The notes under the pieces are model-generated. The model was given only the letters and a program-made list of their open reading frames with translations. It had not been told where the DNA came from and ran no database searches. Shown piece after piece: positions 52,965 to 60,627 of a stretch of DNA of 64,000 bases. Within the stretch, counting starts at the first letter, position 1, and each line of letters begins with the position of its first letter. Both the position numbers and the translations under genes were made by a program. The DNA comes from Thermoanaerobaculia bacterium (GTDB taxonomy: Bacteria > Acidobacteriota > Thermoanaerobaculia > Multivoradales > JAHEKO01): assembly GCA_947259925.1 (NCBI GenBank), contig CAMYOG010000046.1, positions 41,075 through 105,074 of the forward strand. Reading direction: 5' to 3'.

Positions 52965-53679
52965 AGTCGATCACAGGATACTCGGCCGGGGGCTCGAGCG
53001 CTTCGGCGCCGGCGGAGAGCGGCTCGACCACACTCTCCCGCCACCGGAACTGCGAGCCGCTCCGGTGGGAGAGAACACCCCCTCTAGACTGCGCGAGCCA
53101 CCAGAGCGACGGCTCACCGCCACTCCAGAGGGTCCAGCTGAGCGGCCTCCCGTCCTCCATCCTGGCGGTCCAGCGTCGAGCCTGCGCATCGAGCAGGTCG
53201 ACTTCGCCGTCCGTCTGCTCGCTGGTCACCGGCAGGTGCCCGAGCAGCACGAGCGGCAGCATCTCGATCGGCAGCGGCGCCAGCGCCGCCTCGGGGACGC
53301 GCACATCTGCACCGGTCCGACACGACTCCTTCAGCTTGTGATCGACGATCAGGGTCTCGCCGTCGGCATAGCCGAGGCTCCAGACCGGACGGCCGAGCGT
53401 GTCGGAGGCCGACAGCGAGAACCGGTCGGTCGCCGCCAGCCGCAGGACGAGCCGCAGGCCGCCGCTCCCCTCGCGACTCTGATAGCGGACCCGGAAGAGC
53501 CGCTGGCTGCGGAGCTCGACGTCGGCGAGTACCGGGTCACCGGCGGCGGACCCTGGCCCGGGCTCGACGGCTGGCGCCGTCCGCGGCGCGCCCCCGGAGG
53601 CGCAGCCGAGAGTCAGGACGGCGATTCCCGCCACCACGGGCAGCAGCGCACCGACGACGACTCGGCCTGCTCGTCTCAG
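52894..53679 (-). CDS. LolB-like outer-membrane lipoprotein, apparent CTG start
   Basis: The frame encodes a lipoprotein signal (L-R-R-A-G-R-V-V-V-G-A-L-L-P...) ending in lipobox L-T-L-G-C, then about 225 residues of beta-rich sequence ('LRSQRLFRVRYQSREGSGGLRLVLRLAATDRFSLSASDTLGRPVWSLGYADGE' region) like LolB/DUF4292 lipoprotein carriers. No ATG or TTG suits. CTG at 53677-53679, overlapping the upstream TGA as CTGA, gives the full signal. GTG GTG further in would leave only 12 residues before the Cys. It lies between the TPR gene and ispE, a common place for lolB. The LolB assignment is moderate. Confidence 0.65.
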   Translation of the reverse strand: MRRAGRVVVGALLPVVAGIAVLTLGCASGGAPRTAPAVEPGPGSAAGDPVLADVELRSQRLFRVRYQSREGSGGLRLVLRLAATDRFSLSASDTLGRPVWSLGYADGETLIVDHKLKESCRTGADVRVPEAALAPLPIEMLPLVLLGHLPVTSEQTDGEVDLLDAQARRWTARMEDGRPLSWTLWSGGEPSLWWLAQSRGGVLSHRSGSQFRWRESVVEPLSAGAEALEPPAEYPVIDCEAWSVSEPRQDQPAPPGDRPSG

Positions 53680-55568
53680 AGGCCGCCGTCGAGCTCTTGG
53701 AGCTTGCGCCGTACCTGCTCCAGGTTCTCGCCGCCGAGGTCGACCGCCCGGCGGTAGTACTCGCGCGCCCGGTTCAGGTCGCCGACCGCTTGATGGAGAT
53801 CCCCGAGGTGCTCGACGATCACGGCGTCGTCCGGGATCAGCTCGGCGGCGCGCTCCAGGTAGTCCTGGGCCTCGCGGTACCGACCGAGCTGAAAGTACGC
53901 CCAGCCGAGCGAGTCGATGTAGGCGCCGTTGTCGGGATCGAGCTCGACCGCTCGGTTCACCATCTCGAGCGCTTCGTGGAGGTTCTCTCCCTGCTCGGTC
54001 CACATGTAGCCGAGGTAGTTGAGGGCCGGCGCGAACTCCGGATCGAGTGACAGGAGTCGGCGGAACTCGTCCTCGGCCTTGGGCAGCTGGCCAGTGCGCT
54101 CATACGCGGCACCCAGCCAGAAGAGGACCTGTAGCGAGTCCGGCACACCCTCGCGCGCCTGCAGCAGCACCGGGATCGCCTCGCCGTGCCGTTCGGCCCG
54201 CTGGTATACCTCGGCGGCGAGCAGCAGCGACTCCTGATCGCCGCTCGCGGTCAGCTGGGCGATGTTCACCTCGGCCTCGGCGTCGCGGCCGGCGCTGAAC
54301 AGGATCTCGGCCTGCTTGGCGGAGGCACGGCCCGCCATCGGCGAGTCCTGGTCGATCTCGGCCAGCACCTCCAGCGCGTCGTCCAGACGGTCGAGACGGT
54401 GGAGCGCCTCGCCGCGCAGCAGCCGAGCCTCGGCTCCGACCTCGCCCTCGGCCTCGAGCAACGGCCGGGTGGCGACCAGGACCGTCGGCCAGTTTCCGGC
54501 CCGCATGCCCACGCCGGCGAGCTCGAGTCGAGCGCTCTGCGCCAGTCGGAGGTCGCCGCGCTCGTCGAGGATCGTCGCCGCCTTGGCGAGCCCGGCGGCC
54601 GCTTCACTGGTCATCCCCTGGCGCTCGCGAAGTTGCGCCAGGGCGAGCTGAAACTGAAGGTTCGCCGGCTGCTCGTCGGTCAGCGCGGCCATCACCGCCT
54701 CGGCCTTGCCGTAGCTGCGCTGATCCATGTAGATCATGGCCTGGAGGTAGCGCAGCTGGACCTCGTCGGGGTTCTCGGCGAGCACCTTCTCGACCACCTC
54801 GAGGGCCCGGTCGGTCTCGCCGCTCCGGTAGAGCTCGAGCGCCAGCTGGCGCTGAATCTCGGGCGCCCGCTCGTCTTCGCCCTGGATGCCGCCGAGGGTC
54901 GACGCCGCGGCGTGATGGTCACCGCGGTCGCTCTGCAGCCGGGAGAGCAGCATCCGGACCTTCAGGAACTCGGGATCCTGCTCGAGATACTGGACCAGGA
55001 CCTCCTCCAGCTCGCCGTCGCGGTTCGACCGCTGCAGCGCCTCGATCAGGAACGAGATCGCAGTCCGGTCAGCGGTCAGGCGCTCGACCAGTTCATAGAA
55101 GAGGTCGGCGGCGTCGCTCGGGCGGCCCTGGCTCAGATAGATCTGCCCGAGGGAGAGCGCGGCCTCACGATCGTCGGGCACCAGCTCGTGCACGCGCTCG
55201 AACGCCGCTCTCGCCCGGTCCATGGCGGTGGTATCGCTCTCGGAGAGATTCAGCTCGACCCGACCGACAAGGCGCAGCACACTGACGTTGTCGGGCGCCA
55301 GCTCCAGCGCCGCCTTCGCCTGCTCCGAGGCGTCGCGCCAGCGGCTCAGACGGGCGAGGAACTCCGCGTACTCCAGTCGCACATAGGGCTCGTCCGGGAT
55401 CATCTGTACGACCTCGTCGAACGCCTCCAGCGCCTGGCGATAGGAGCCCTCCTGCGCCAGTGATTGCGCGATCGCGAACTGGTATGCTGCGTCGGCGTTC
55501 GCTGAGGCGTACGCGCCCGGAATCGAGACCAAGAAGAGCAGTACCAACGTGATGAATTGCCTGGTCAT
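53676..55568 (-). CDS. Exported TPR-repeat protein
   Basis: The 630-residue protein has a signal peptide (MTRQFITLVLLFLVSIPGAYA) and then TPR-type repeats across nearly its whole length. Examples are 'AFDEVVQMIPDEPYVRLEYAEFLARL', 'AFERVHELVPDDREAALSLGQIYLSQGRPSDA', 'EFRRLLSLDPEFAPALNYLGYMWTEQG' and 'YLERAAELIPDDAVIVEHLGDLHQAVGDLNRA'. Large TPR proteins of this type sit before lolB and ispE in other Gram-negatives and probably act in outer-membrane assembly or as a scaffold; the exact role is unknown. It starts 130 bases from the divergent MshEN gene. Confidence 0.8.
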   Translation of the reverse strand: MTRQFITLVLLFLVSIPGAYASANADAAYQFAIAQSLAQEGSYRQALEAFDEVVQMIPDEPYVRLEYAEFLARLSRWRDASEQAKAALELAPDNVSVLRLVGRVELNLSESDTTAMDRARAAFERVHELVPDDREAALSLGQIYLSQGRPSDAADLFYELVERLTADRTAISFLIEALQRSNRDGELEEVLVQYLEQDPEFLKVRMLLSRLQSDRGDHHAAASTLGGIQGEDERAPEIQRQLALELYRSGETDRALEVVEKVLAENPDEVQLRYLQAMIYMDQRSYGKAEAVMAALTDEQPANLQFQLALAQLRERQGMTSEAAAGLAKAATILDERGDLRLAQSARLELAGVGMRAGNWPTVLVATRPLLEAEGEVGAEARLLRGEALHRLDRLDDALEVLAEIDQDSPMAGRASAKQAEILFSAGRDAEAEVNIAQLTASGDQESLLLAAEVYQRAERHGEAIPVLLQAREGVPDSLQVLFWLGAAYERTGQLPKAEDEFRRLLSLDPEFAPALNYLGYMWTEQGENLHEALEMVNRAVELDPDNGAYIDSLGWAYFQLGRYREAQDYLERAAELIPDDAVIVEHLGDLHQAVGDLNRAREYYRRAVDLGGENLEQVRRKLQELDGGL

Positions 55569-55595
55569 CCGCCCCCGATCTTAAACCGTCTTCGC

Positions 55596-55624
55596 TTTAC
55601 AACCTGTTACCAGGTCCCTATAAT
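55596..55624 (+). promoter_or_regulatory. Strong sigma-70-type promoter for the MshEN gene
   Basis: TTTACA (55596-55601), a 17-base spacer, and a perfect TATAAT (55619-55624). The spacer holds a small inverted repeat acctg-ttac-caggt (55602-55615), where a repressor could bind. The start codon lies 74 bases downstream of the -10 box. Confidence 0.65.
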
Positions 55625-55698
55625 TCCTAAGCAGACGGCTAAACTACAGCTACGAAAGCAGTTAGCGCGAGCGTCGTAGCGACCCTAGGAATTCAGCA

Positions 55699-57099
55699 GT
55701 GACCGTCCTCGGCCAGCTGCTCATCAAGAGCGGCCTCGTTACCAGCCGACAGGTGGAAGCGGCCCTCCGGCGCCAGGAGCAGCTCGGTGGCCGGCTGGGG
55801 ACCTGCCTGCTCGAGCTCGGAGCGATCAGCGAGCGTCAGTTGGACGCGGCGCTGGCCAAGCAGCTCGGCCTGCCGGCCGCGCAGGTCGAGGATCTGCGCG
55901 AGATTCCGGACGACATCCACAGCCTGCTGCCCGCCAATCTTGCGATCTCGTGCGAGGCGGTGCCGTTCAGGGTGCGCGACGATCAGGTCGACATCGCGAT
56001 CCTCGAGATCAAGAACCGAGGCCTGCACGACGAGCTCGCCTTCGTCATCGGCAAGTGGATTCATGTTCACATCGCCAACGAGGTGCGGATCTTCGAAGCG
56101 CTGCAGCGGTACTACGGCAAGGACTGCACGCTCCGGTACGGGACCCTGCTCGAGCGGCTCGATCGGGACCGGGCGGCGACGAGCGGTGCGGCCGACGGCG
56201 AGAGGATGGTGGAGATCCCTTTTCCGGATCTCGAAGAGTCGGAGGACGAGGGGCCACAGGGACCGACCCTGGTCTACCCGCCTTCGCCGGTCACGCGCCG
56301 CTCCATCGAGCTGACCTCGGAGCAGCGGCAGGCGCTCAAGAACCGGGAGACCATCGCTCGCGTCGAGGCGTCCGAAACCCCGCTACTGGATGCCCGGGCC
56401 CAGGCGGCGACACAGCCACAAATGGAGCCGCAAGAGCAGGAGTCGGAGCCGGTGCCCGAGCCGCCGGCCGCGCCCGAGCCAACGGCCGCGCCCGAGCCGC
56501 CGGCCTCGCCCGAGCCGCCACCCGCGCCCGAGCCGCCACCCGCGCCCGAGCCACCGCCCGCGCCCGAGCCGTCGGCCGCCCGCGACGAGGCGCTCCCCGC
56601 GGCGGCCGCGGCCAAGGTCGAGCACCACCCGAGTGCTCCGTGGCCGGCTGAGAACGTCCAGCAGATCGGCGAGCTCCTGCTCGAGAAGCTGGGCGGTCAC
56701 TTCAGCCGGGTGGCGCTCTTCCGCGTTCAGAAGGACAGCGTCCAGGGCTGGCTGGGGCTGGGCGAGGGACTGGACGGCGACCGACTGCAGCACTACAAGG
56801 CGGGCCTGGAGCAGGCGTCGGTCTTCAACACGCTCATCGACGGCGGCAATCTCTTCGTCGGCAAGCTGCGGCGCAGCCCGGCGCACGACGAGCTGATGGT
56901 GGCGATTCAAGGTGATCCGGCGACCGAGTGCCTGCTCTCCGTGGTCACCCTCGACGACCGACCGGTACTGATCATGTTCGGCGACCGGGGCGCTGACGGA
57001 CTCGACAGGCTCGACTTCGGCGCGGTGCAGCAGTTGACCACTCGAGCCGGCGACGCGATGCGCGATCTGATCTTGCGCAAGAAGCGCAAGCAGGCCTGA
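55699..57099 (+). CDS. MshEN-domain protein (probable c-di-GMP receptor) with GAF-like C-terminus
   Basis: Residues about 1-60 hold the two tandem MshEN repeats: 'LGQLLIKSGLVTSRQVEAALRRQ' type, then 'RLGTCLLELGAISERQLDAALAKQ' (R-L-G-x-x-L ... L-x-x-A-L-x-x-Q). The rest of the GspE-N fold runs to about 150. This fold binds c-di-GMP in MshE-type ATPases, but no ATPase domain follows. Instead there is a charged linker, a P-E-P-P-x-A repeat stretch (about 250-295) and a GAF-like domain (about 315-460). It is therefore likely a stand-alone reader that passes a c-di-GMP signal to a partner. It starts with GTG after a weak taggaa site. Confidence 0.75.
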   Translation: MTVLGQLLIKSGLVTSRQVEAALRRQEQLGGRLGTCLLELGAISERQLDAALAKQLGLPAAQVEDLREIPDDIHSLLPANLAISCEAVPFRVRDDQVDIAILEIKNRGLHDELAFVIGKWIHVHIANEVRIFEALQRYYGKDCTLRYGTLLERLDRDRAATSGAADGERMVEIPFPDLEESEDEGPQGPTLVYPPSPVTRRSIELTSEQRQALKNRETIARVEASETPLLDARAQAATQPQMEPQEQESEPVPEPPAAPEPTAAPEPPASPEPPPAPEPPPAPEPPPAPEPSAARDEALPAAAAAKVEHHPSAPWPAENVQQIGELLLEKLGGHFSRVALFRVQKDSVQGWLGLGEGLDGDRLQHYKAGLEQASVFNTLIDGGNLFVGKLRRSPAHDELMVAIQGDPATECLLSVVTLDDRPVLIMFGDRGADGLDRLDFGAVQQLTTRAGDAMRDLILRKKRKQA

Positions 57100-57109
57100 C
57101 TTACGTTTC

Positions 57110-57139
57110 TTGAATCTCCCGACCGGAGACTGCTAGACT
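57110..57139 (+). promoter_or_regulatory. Promoter of the HU gene
   Basis: TTGAAT (57110-57115), 18 bases, TAGACT (57134-57139), 21 bases before the HU start codon. Both boxes are four or more matches to consensus and the spacing is acceptable. Confidence 0.45.
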
Positions 57140-57160
57140 CCCGTTTCCCAAGTTGAGCCA

Positions 57161-57427
57161 ATGATCAAAGTCGACCTCGTAAACCGCGTTGCGGAGGCTT
57201 CCGACGTCTCTCGCGTCAAGGCGGCGCTCGCCGTGGACACCATCTTCAAGACGCTCAAAGACGCCTTGAAGGACGGCCGGCGGATCGAGCTCCGAGGCTT
57301 CGGCGTCTTCCAGATCCGCGACCGCAAGCGAGGTGTCGGTCGCAATCCGAAGACCGGCGTGGAAGTGGCGATCGCCCCCGGCAAGACGGTCCGCTTCAAG
57401 CCGGGCAAAGAGCTGCGCGACATCTGA
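57161..57427 (+). CDS. HU/IHF-family DNA-binding protein
   Basis: The 88-residue protein has the normal HU length and pattern: helical dimer part 'KVDLVNRVAEASDVSRVKAALAVDTIFKTLKDALKDGRRIELRGFGVF', then the DNA-binding arm with 'RKRGVGRNPKTG' (R-N-P-x-T-G, where the intercalating Pro sits), then 'FKPGKELRD'. It bends DNA and organises the nucleoid. It has its own probable promoter. Confidence 0.95.
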   Translation: MIKVDLVNRVAEASDVSRVKAALAVDTIFKTLKDALKDGRRIELRGFGVFQIRDRKRGVGRNPKTGVEVAIAPGKTVRFKPGKELRDI

Positions 57428-57477
57428 TCGACCCGGCCGACTAGGCCGCTCGGCCACCCTGCGGTACCGTTCGTGCC

Positions 57478-58524
57478 ATGACTCGCTCGGAGTTGCCACC
57501 CTCGGCGCTCGGCACGGCCGAGCGGGTCGCGCCGCTGGCCGGCTCCGTGGCCGAGCCGATCGCCGATCGGGATCGCCAGCTGTGGCAAGCGCGTCAGCCC
57601 GGCAGGACGAGCTACATCGTAGCGATGACCACGTTCGTCCTGTCACTCTTCACCACCACGACCCTGGGAGCGGGGTGGTACCTCTCCACCCGGACCGACG
57701 TCACCACCGACCTCCTTCCCTGGCTCGGACCGGAGACGGTTCGTCGGGTCTGGAGCGACCCGGAGCTGCTGACGCTGGGGCTGAGCTTCTCGCTGCCGCT
57801 CTTGTTCATCCTGCTCTGTCACGAGCTCGGGCACTACCTCGCCTGCCGCTACTACCGCGTACCGGCGACTCCGCCCTTCTTCCTACCGGTGCCGATCGGG
57901 CTCGGCACCTTCGGCGCGTTCATCCGCATCCGGGCGCCGATTCGCAACAAGCGCGAGCTGTTCGACATCGGCGCGGGCGGACCGATCGCCGGGTTCGTCG
58001 CGCTGGTCCCCTTTCTGCTCTTTGGGGTGGCACGGTCGAACCCGGCCCAGGTGTTCGTCGCTGCCGATCAGAACACCGCCCCGCTTTTCCTCTTTCTGCC
58101 CGGCAAGTCGCTGGCGATCGAGCTGACCACTCGGCTCTTTCACGGTCAGCTCGCGCCGTCGACGACGCTCGATCTCCATCCGTTCGCGCTCGCCGCCTGG
58201 GTGGGGCTCCTGGCGACGGCGCTCAACCTGATCCCGCTCGGCCAGCTCGACGGCGGCCACATCCTGTACGCGGTAGCCGGGAGGAAGCAGCGGCTGATCG
58301 CGCTCCCTCTCTGGATCGCGCTCGCCGCGGCCGGCCTGCTCTACTGGCGTGGCTGGATCTTCTGGTGCGCGATCGTCCTCCTGATGGGCCTGCGCCACCC
58401 GCCGGTCCTCGATGAGCGCGAATCGCTCGACCAGGGACGACTCCTCCTGGCGGTGGTCACCCTGCTCCTGTTCGCGCTCTCGTTCATGCCGATCCCGATC
58501 TCGGTGATCGGCGTCACCGAGTAG
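57478..58524 (+). CDS. Site-2-protease-type membrane metalloprotease (M50)
   Basis: The 348-residue, multi-span protein has the M50 active site H-E-L-G-H (in 'LLCHELGHYLACRYY') and the third metal ligand in 'NLIPLGQLDGGHILYAV' (N-x-x-P-x-x-x-L-D-G-G-H). Between them is 'PFFLPVPIGLGTFGAFIRIRAPIRNKRELFDIGAGGPIAGF', typical of the plant EGY/bacterial Rv-type S2P group. It cleaves membrane-spanning helices, for example anti-sigma factors. It is 50 bases after HU and 11 before the hydrolase gene. It could process the single-span anti-sigma-like protein at 7765-8748, but that is only a thought. Confidence 0.88.
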   Translation: MTRSELPPSALGTAERVAPLAGSVAEPIADRDRQLWQARQPGRTSYIVAMTTFVLSLFTTTTLGAGWYLSTRTDVTTDLLPWLGPETVRRVWSDPELLTLGLSFSLPLLFILLCHELGHYLACRYYRVPATPPFFLPVPIGLGTFGAFIRIRAPIRNKRELFDIGAGGPIAGFVALVPFLLFGVARSNPAQVFVAADQNTAPLFLFLPGKSLAIELTTRLFHGQLAPSTTLDLHPFALAAWVGLLATALNLIPLGQLDGGHILYAVAGRKQRLIALPLWIALAAAGLLYWRGWIFWCAIVLLMGLRHPPVLDERESLDQGRLLLAVVTLLLFALSFMPIPISVIGVTE

Positions 58525-58535
58525 AGAGACGAACG

Positions 58536-59588
58536 ATGAGCACGCGCGGTCGCCGGGTGCTGCCATGGAGCCGCGGCGCGCGCCTGACGCTCGCGCTGTC
58601 GGGGCTGCTCCTGGTCGCGCTGCTGCTCTTCACCTTCAAATCGTTCACGCCGCCGATCCTCGCGCGCGGCGCCGTCGCGGACCTCTCCTGGCTCGAGGTC
58701 AACGGCGATCGTCAGAGCCTGTTGATTCGTGGCCACGACCGTGACCTGCCGATCCTCCTCTTCCTGCACGGCGGACCCGGTATGCCGGCGATGTACCTGG
58801 CTCACGCCTTCCAGAGGAAGCTCGAGAGGCATTTCGTAGTCGTCCACTGGGACCAGCGCGCCTCGGGCAAGTCGTACAAGGGACCGGTGGAACCCGAGCG
58901 CCTCCGGATGAGCCAGCTCCTGAGCGACACCGAGATGGTGGTCCGCCATCTCCAATCCGAGCTCGGCGTCGCGAGGATCTTTCTGGTCGGGCATTCGCAC
59001 GGCAGCATCCTGGGCACGCTCTACGCGCGGCACCGGCCCCAGGACCTCGAGATGTTCGTCGGCGTCGGCCAGTCAGTGGCCGATCCCGAGCGGGCGCAGG
59101 CGCTGCAGAACGCGTTTCTGCGCGAGCGGCTCCAGGGCCTCGGCCTGGCGCCGGACACCGAGATCACCGCTGCCAACCGCGAGGACCTCCTCTTCCGGAC
59201 CCGGAGCGAGCTCCACGACGCCGAGTCCTTCATCCCCCTGCTCACAACCGGCCTTCGCTCGACCGAATACTCGCTGTTCGACGCGCTGAACGTCGCCAAG
59301 GGGTCGTCGTTCTCGTCACGGCACCTGGTCGACGACGTAATCGGCGGGAGCCTGATCGAGCGTCATACGCACTTCGAGGTGCCGGTGGCGATGGTCATGG
59401 GAGAGCGCGACATGGTGACGCCGGTCGCCCTGGCACGGGAGTACTTCGAGCTCATCGAGGCACCGGACAAGCACTGGTTCGAGATCGAGGAGGCGGCGCA
59501 CTTCCCGTTCTTCGAACAGCCCGAGCGCTTCACCGAGCTGATGGTCGAGCTCAGAGATCGAGCACGAACGTCACCGGACCGTCGTTGA
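58536..59588 (+). CDS. Membrane-anchored alpha/beta hydrolase (proline-iminopeptidase-like)
   Basis: The 350-residue protein has an N-terminal membrane helix (about 14-36), then an alpha/beta-hydrolase fold: oxyanion 'LFLHGGPGMPA', 'HWDQRASGKS', nucleophile elbow G-H-S-H-G-S near residue 151, Asp in 'VMGERDMVTP', and His in 'EEAAHFPFFEQPERF'. The H-G-G-P-G and D-Q-R pattern is that of proline iminopeptidases and their S33 relatives. The last 38 bases overlap the convergent dtd gene. Confidence 0.82.
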   Translation: MSTRGRRVLPWSRGARLTLALSGLLLVALLLFTFKSFTPPILARGAVADLSWLEVNGDRQSLLIRGHDRDLPILLFLHGGPGMPAMYLAHAFQRKLERHFVVVHWDQRASGKSYKGPVEPERLRMSQLLSDTEMVVRHLQSELGVARIFLVGHSHGSILGTLYARHRPQDLEMFVGVGQSVADPERAQALQNAFLRERLQGLGLAPDTEITAANREDLLFRTRSELHDAESFIPLLTTGLRSTEYSLFDALNVAKGSSFSSRHLVDDVIGGSLIERHTHFEVPVAMVMGERDMVTPVALAREYFELIEAPDKHWFEIEEAAHFPFFEQPERFTELMVELRDRARTSPDRR

Positions 59589-59988
59589 CCAGCTCGACCT
59601 GCATGTAGGCACCGAAGCGTCCCCGGCCGACGCGGAATCCCCGGTCTTCGAGCTCGGCGGCGAGCGCCTCGACCATCGGCTCGGCGAACTCGGGCGGCGC
59701 CGCCTTGTCGAACGACGGCCGCCTTCCCTTGGTGAGCGAGCCGGCCAGCGTGAACTGCGAGACGATCAGGAACTCGCCACCGACAGCGCGGGCATCGAGA
59801 TTCATCCGACCCTCGGAGTCGGCGAAGGTCCGCAGGTGCGAGAGCTTTTCGGCCGCGGTCGAGACAAGGCCCCGGGAGTCACCCTTCTGCACCCCGACCA
59901 AGACCAGCAGGCCGGTGCCGATCTCGCCGACGATCTCGTCCCCGACCATCACCCGAGCCGACGTCACTCTCTGCAAGAGGAGGCGCAT
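59551..59988 (-). CDS. dtd: D-aminoacyl-tRNA deacylase
   Basis: The 145-residue protein starts at ATG 59986-59988 ([13 protein letters not shown]), the family start; extra open frame upstream is not used. '[17 protein letters not shown]' is the S-Q-F-T-L active-site motif, and the C-terminus has '[11 protein letters not shown]' with the cross-subunit G-P-V-T. It removes D-amino acids (and Gly from tRNA-Ala). Its stop lies inside the end of the convergent hydrolase gene. Confidence 0.93.
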   Translation of the reverse strand: MRLLLQRVTSARVMVGDEIVGEIGTGLLVLVGVQKGDSRGLVSTAAEKLSHLRTFADSEGRMNLDARAVGGEFLIVSQFTLAGSLTKGRRPSFDKAAPPEFAEPMVEALAAELEDRGFRVGRGRFGAYMQVELVNDGPVTFVLDL

Positions 59989-60128
59989 GGAATCCGTCTC
60001 GAAAGAGCGGCTATGATAGTCGAGTCCGACGGCAGGAGTTACGAGACGCTTCGGCGTGCCGGCGGGAGGTGAGGCCCGCGGTCGAGTCCGTGCGGTCAAG
60101 ACCGTATCGGCTAAGGAGATATCGAGAG

Positions 60129-60593
60129 ATGGTGAACAAAGTGATTCTCGTGGGCAATCTGGGACGCGACCCGGAGGTTCGGAGCACGCCGAGCGGCCAG
60201 CCGGTCGCGACCTTCAGCATCGCGACCAACCGCAAGTGGCGCGACCGCGACGGCAACCGTCAGGAGCAGACCGAGTGGCACAACATCGTCTGCTGGGGGC
60301 GCCAGGCCGAGATCGCCGGCCAGTACCTGACCAAGGGCCGCCAGATCTTCGTCGAGGGCCGGCTCCAGACCCGCTCCTGGGAGGACAAGCAGAGCGGCGA
60401 GAAGAAGTACCGGACCGAGGTGATCTGCGACAACTTCCAGATGCTCGGCCAGCGCGGCGACTTCGACCGCGGCGACGGCACGCCGCCGCCCTACGAGCCT
60501 CCGGCCGGCAGTGGCGGCAGTGGCGGCAGTGGTAGTGGTGGTGGTGGCGGTGGCGGCTCCACGGAGCCCGAAGACGACGACATCCCGTTCTAG
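60129..60593 (+). CDS. ssb: Single-stranded DNA-binding protein
   Basis: The 154-residue protein has the OB fold (1-110): '[33 protein letters not shown]', '[37 protein letters not shown]'. A Gly/Ser-rich linker and the acidic tip D-D-D-I-P-F, which docks partner proteins, follow. The ATG at 60129 follows ggagatatcgagag. The linker is encoded by ggc-agt and ggt-repeats (60510-60560), likely to vary in length. Confidence 0.95.
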   Translation: MVNKVILVGNLGRDPEVRSTPSGQPVATFSIATNRKWRDRDGNRQEQTEWHNIVCWGRQAEIAGQYLTKGRQIFVEGRLQTRSWEDKQSGEKKYRTEVICDNFQMLGQRGDFDRGDGTPPPYEPPAGSGGSGGSGSGGGGGGGSTEPEDDDIPF

Positions 60594-60627
60594 CCGGCGC
60601 CTACACCGGCTAGAGGCAAGACGCCGC

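Noticed and set aside
60510..60560. ggt/ggc-rich repeat as a microsatellite of interest
   Set aside because: It encodes the normal Gly/Ser linker of SSB.
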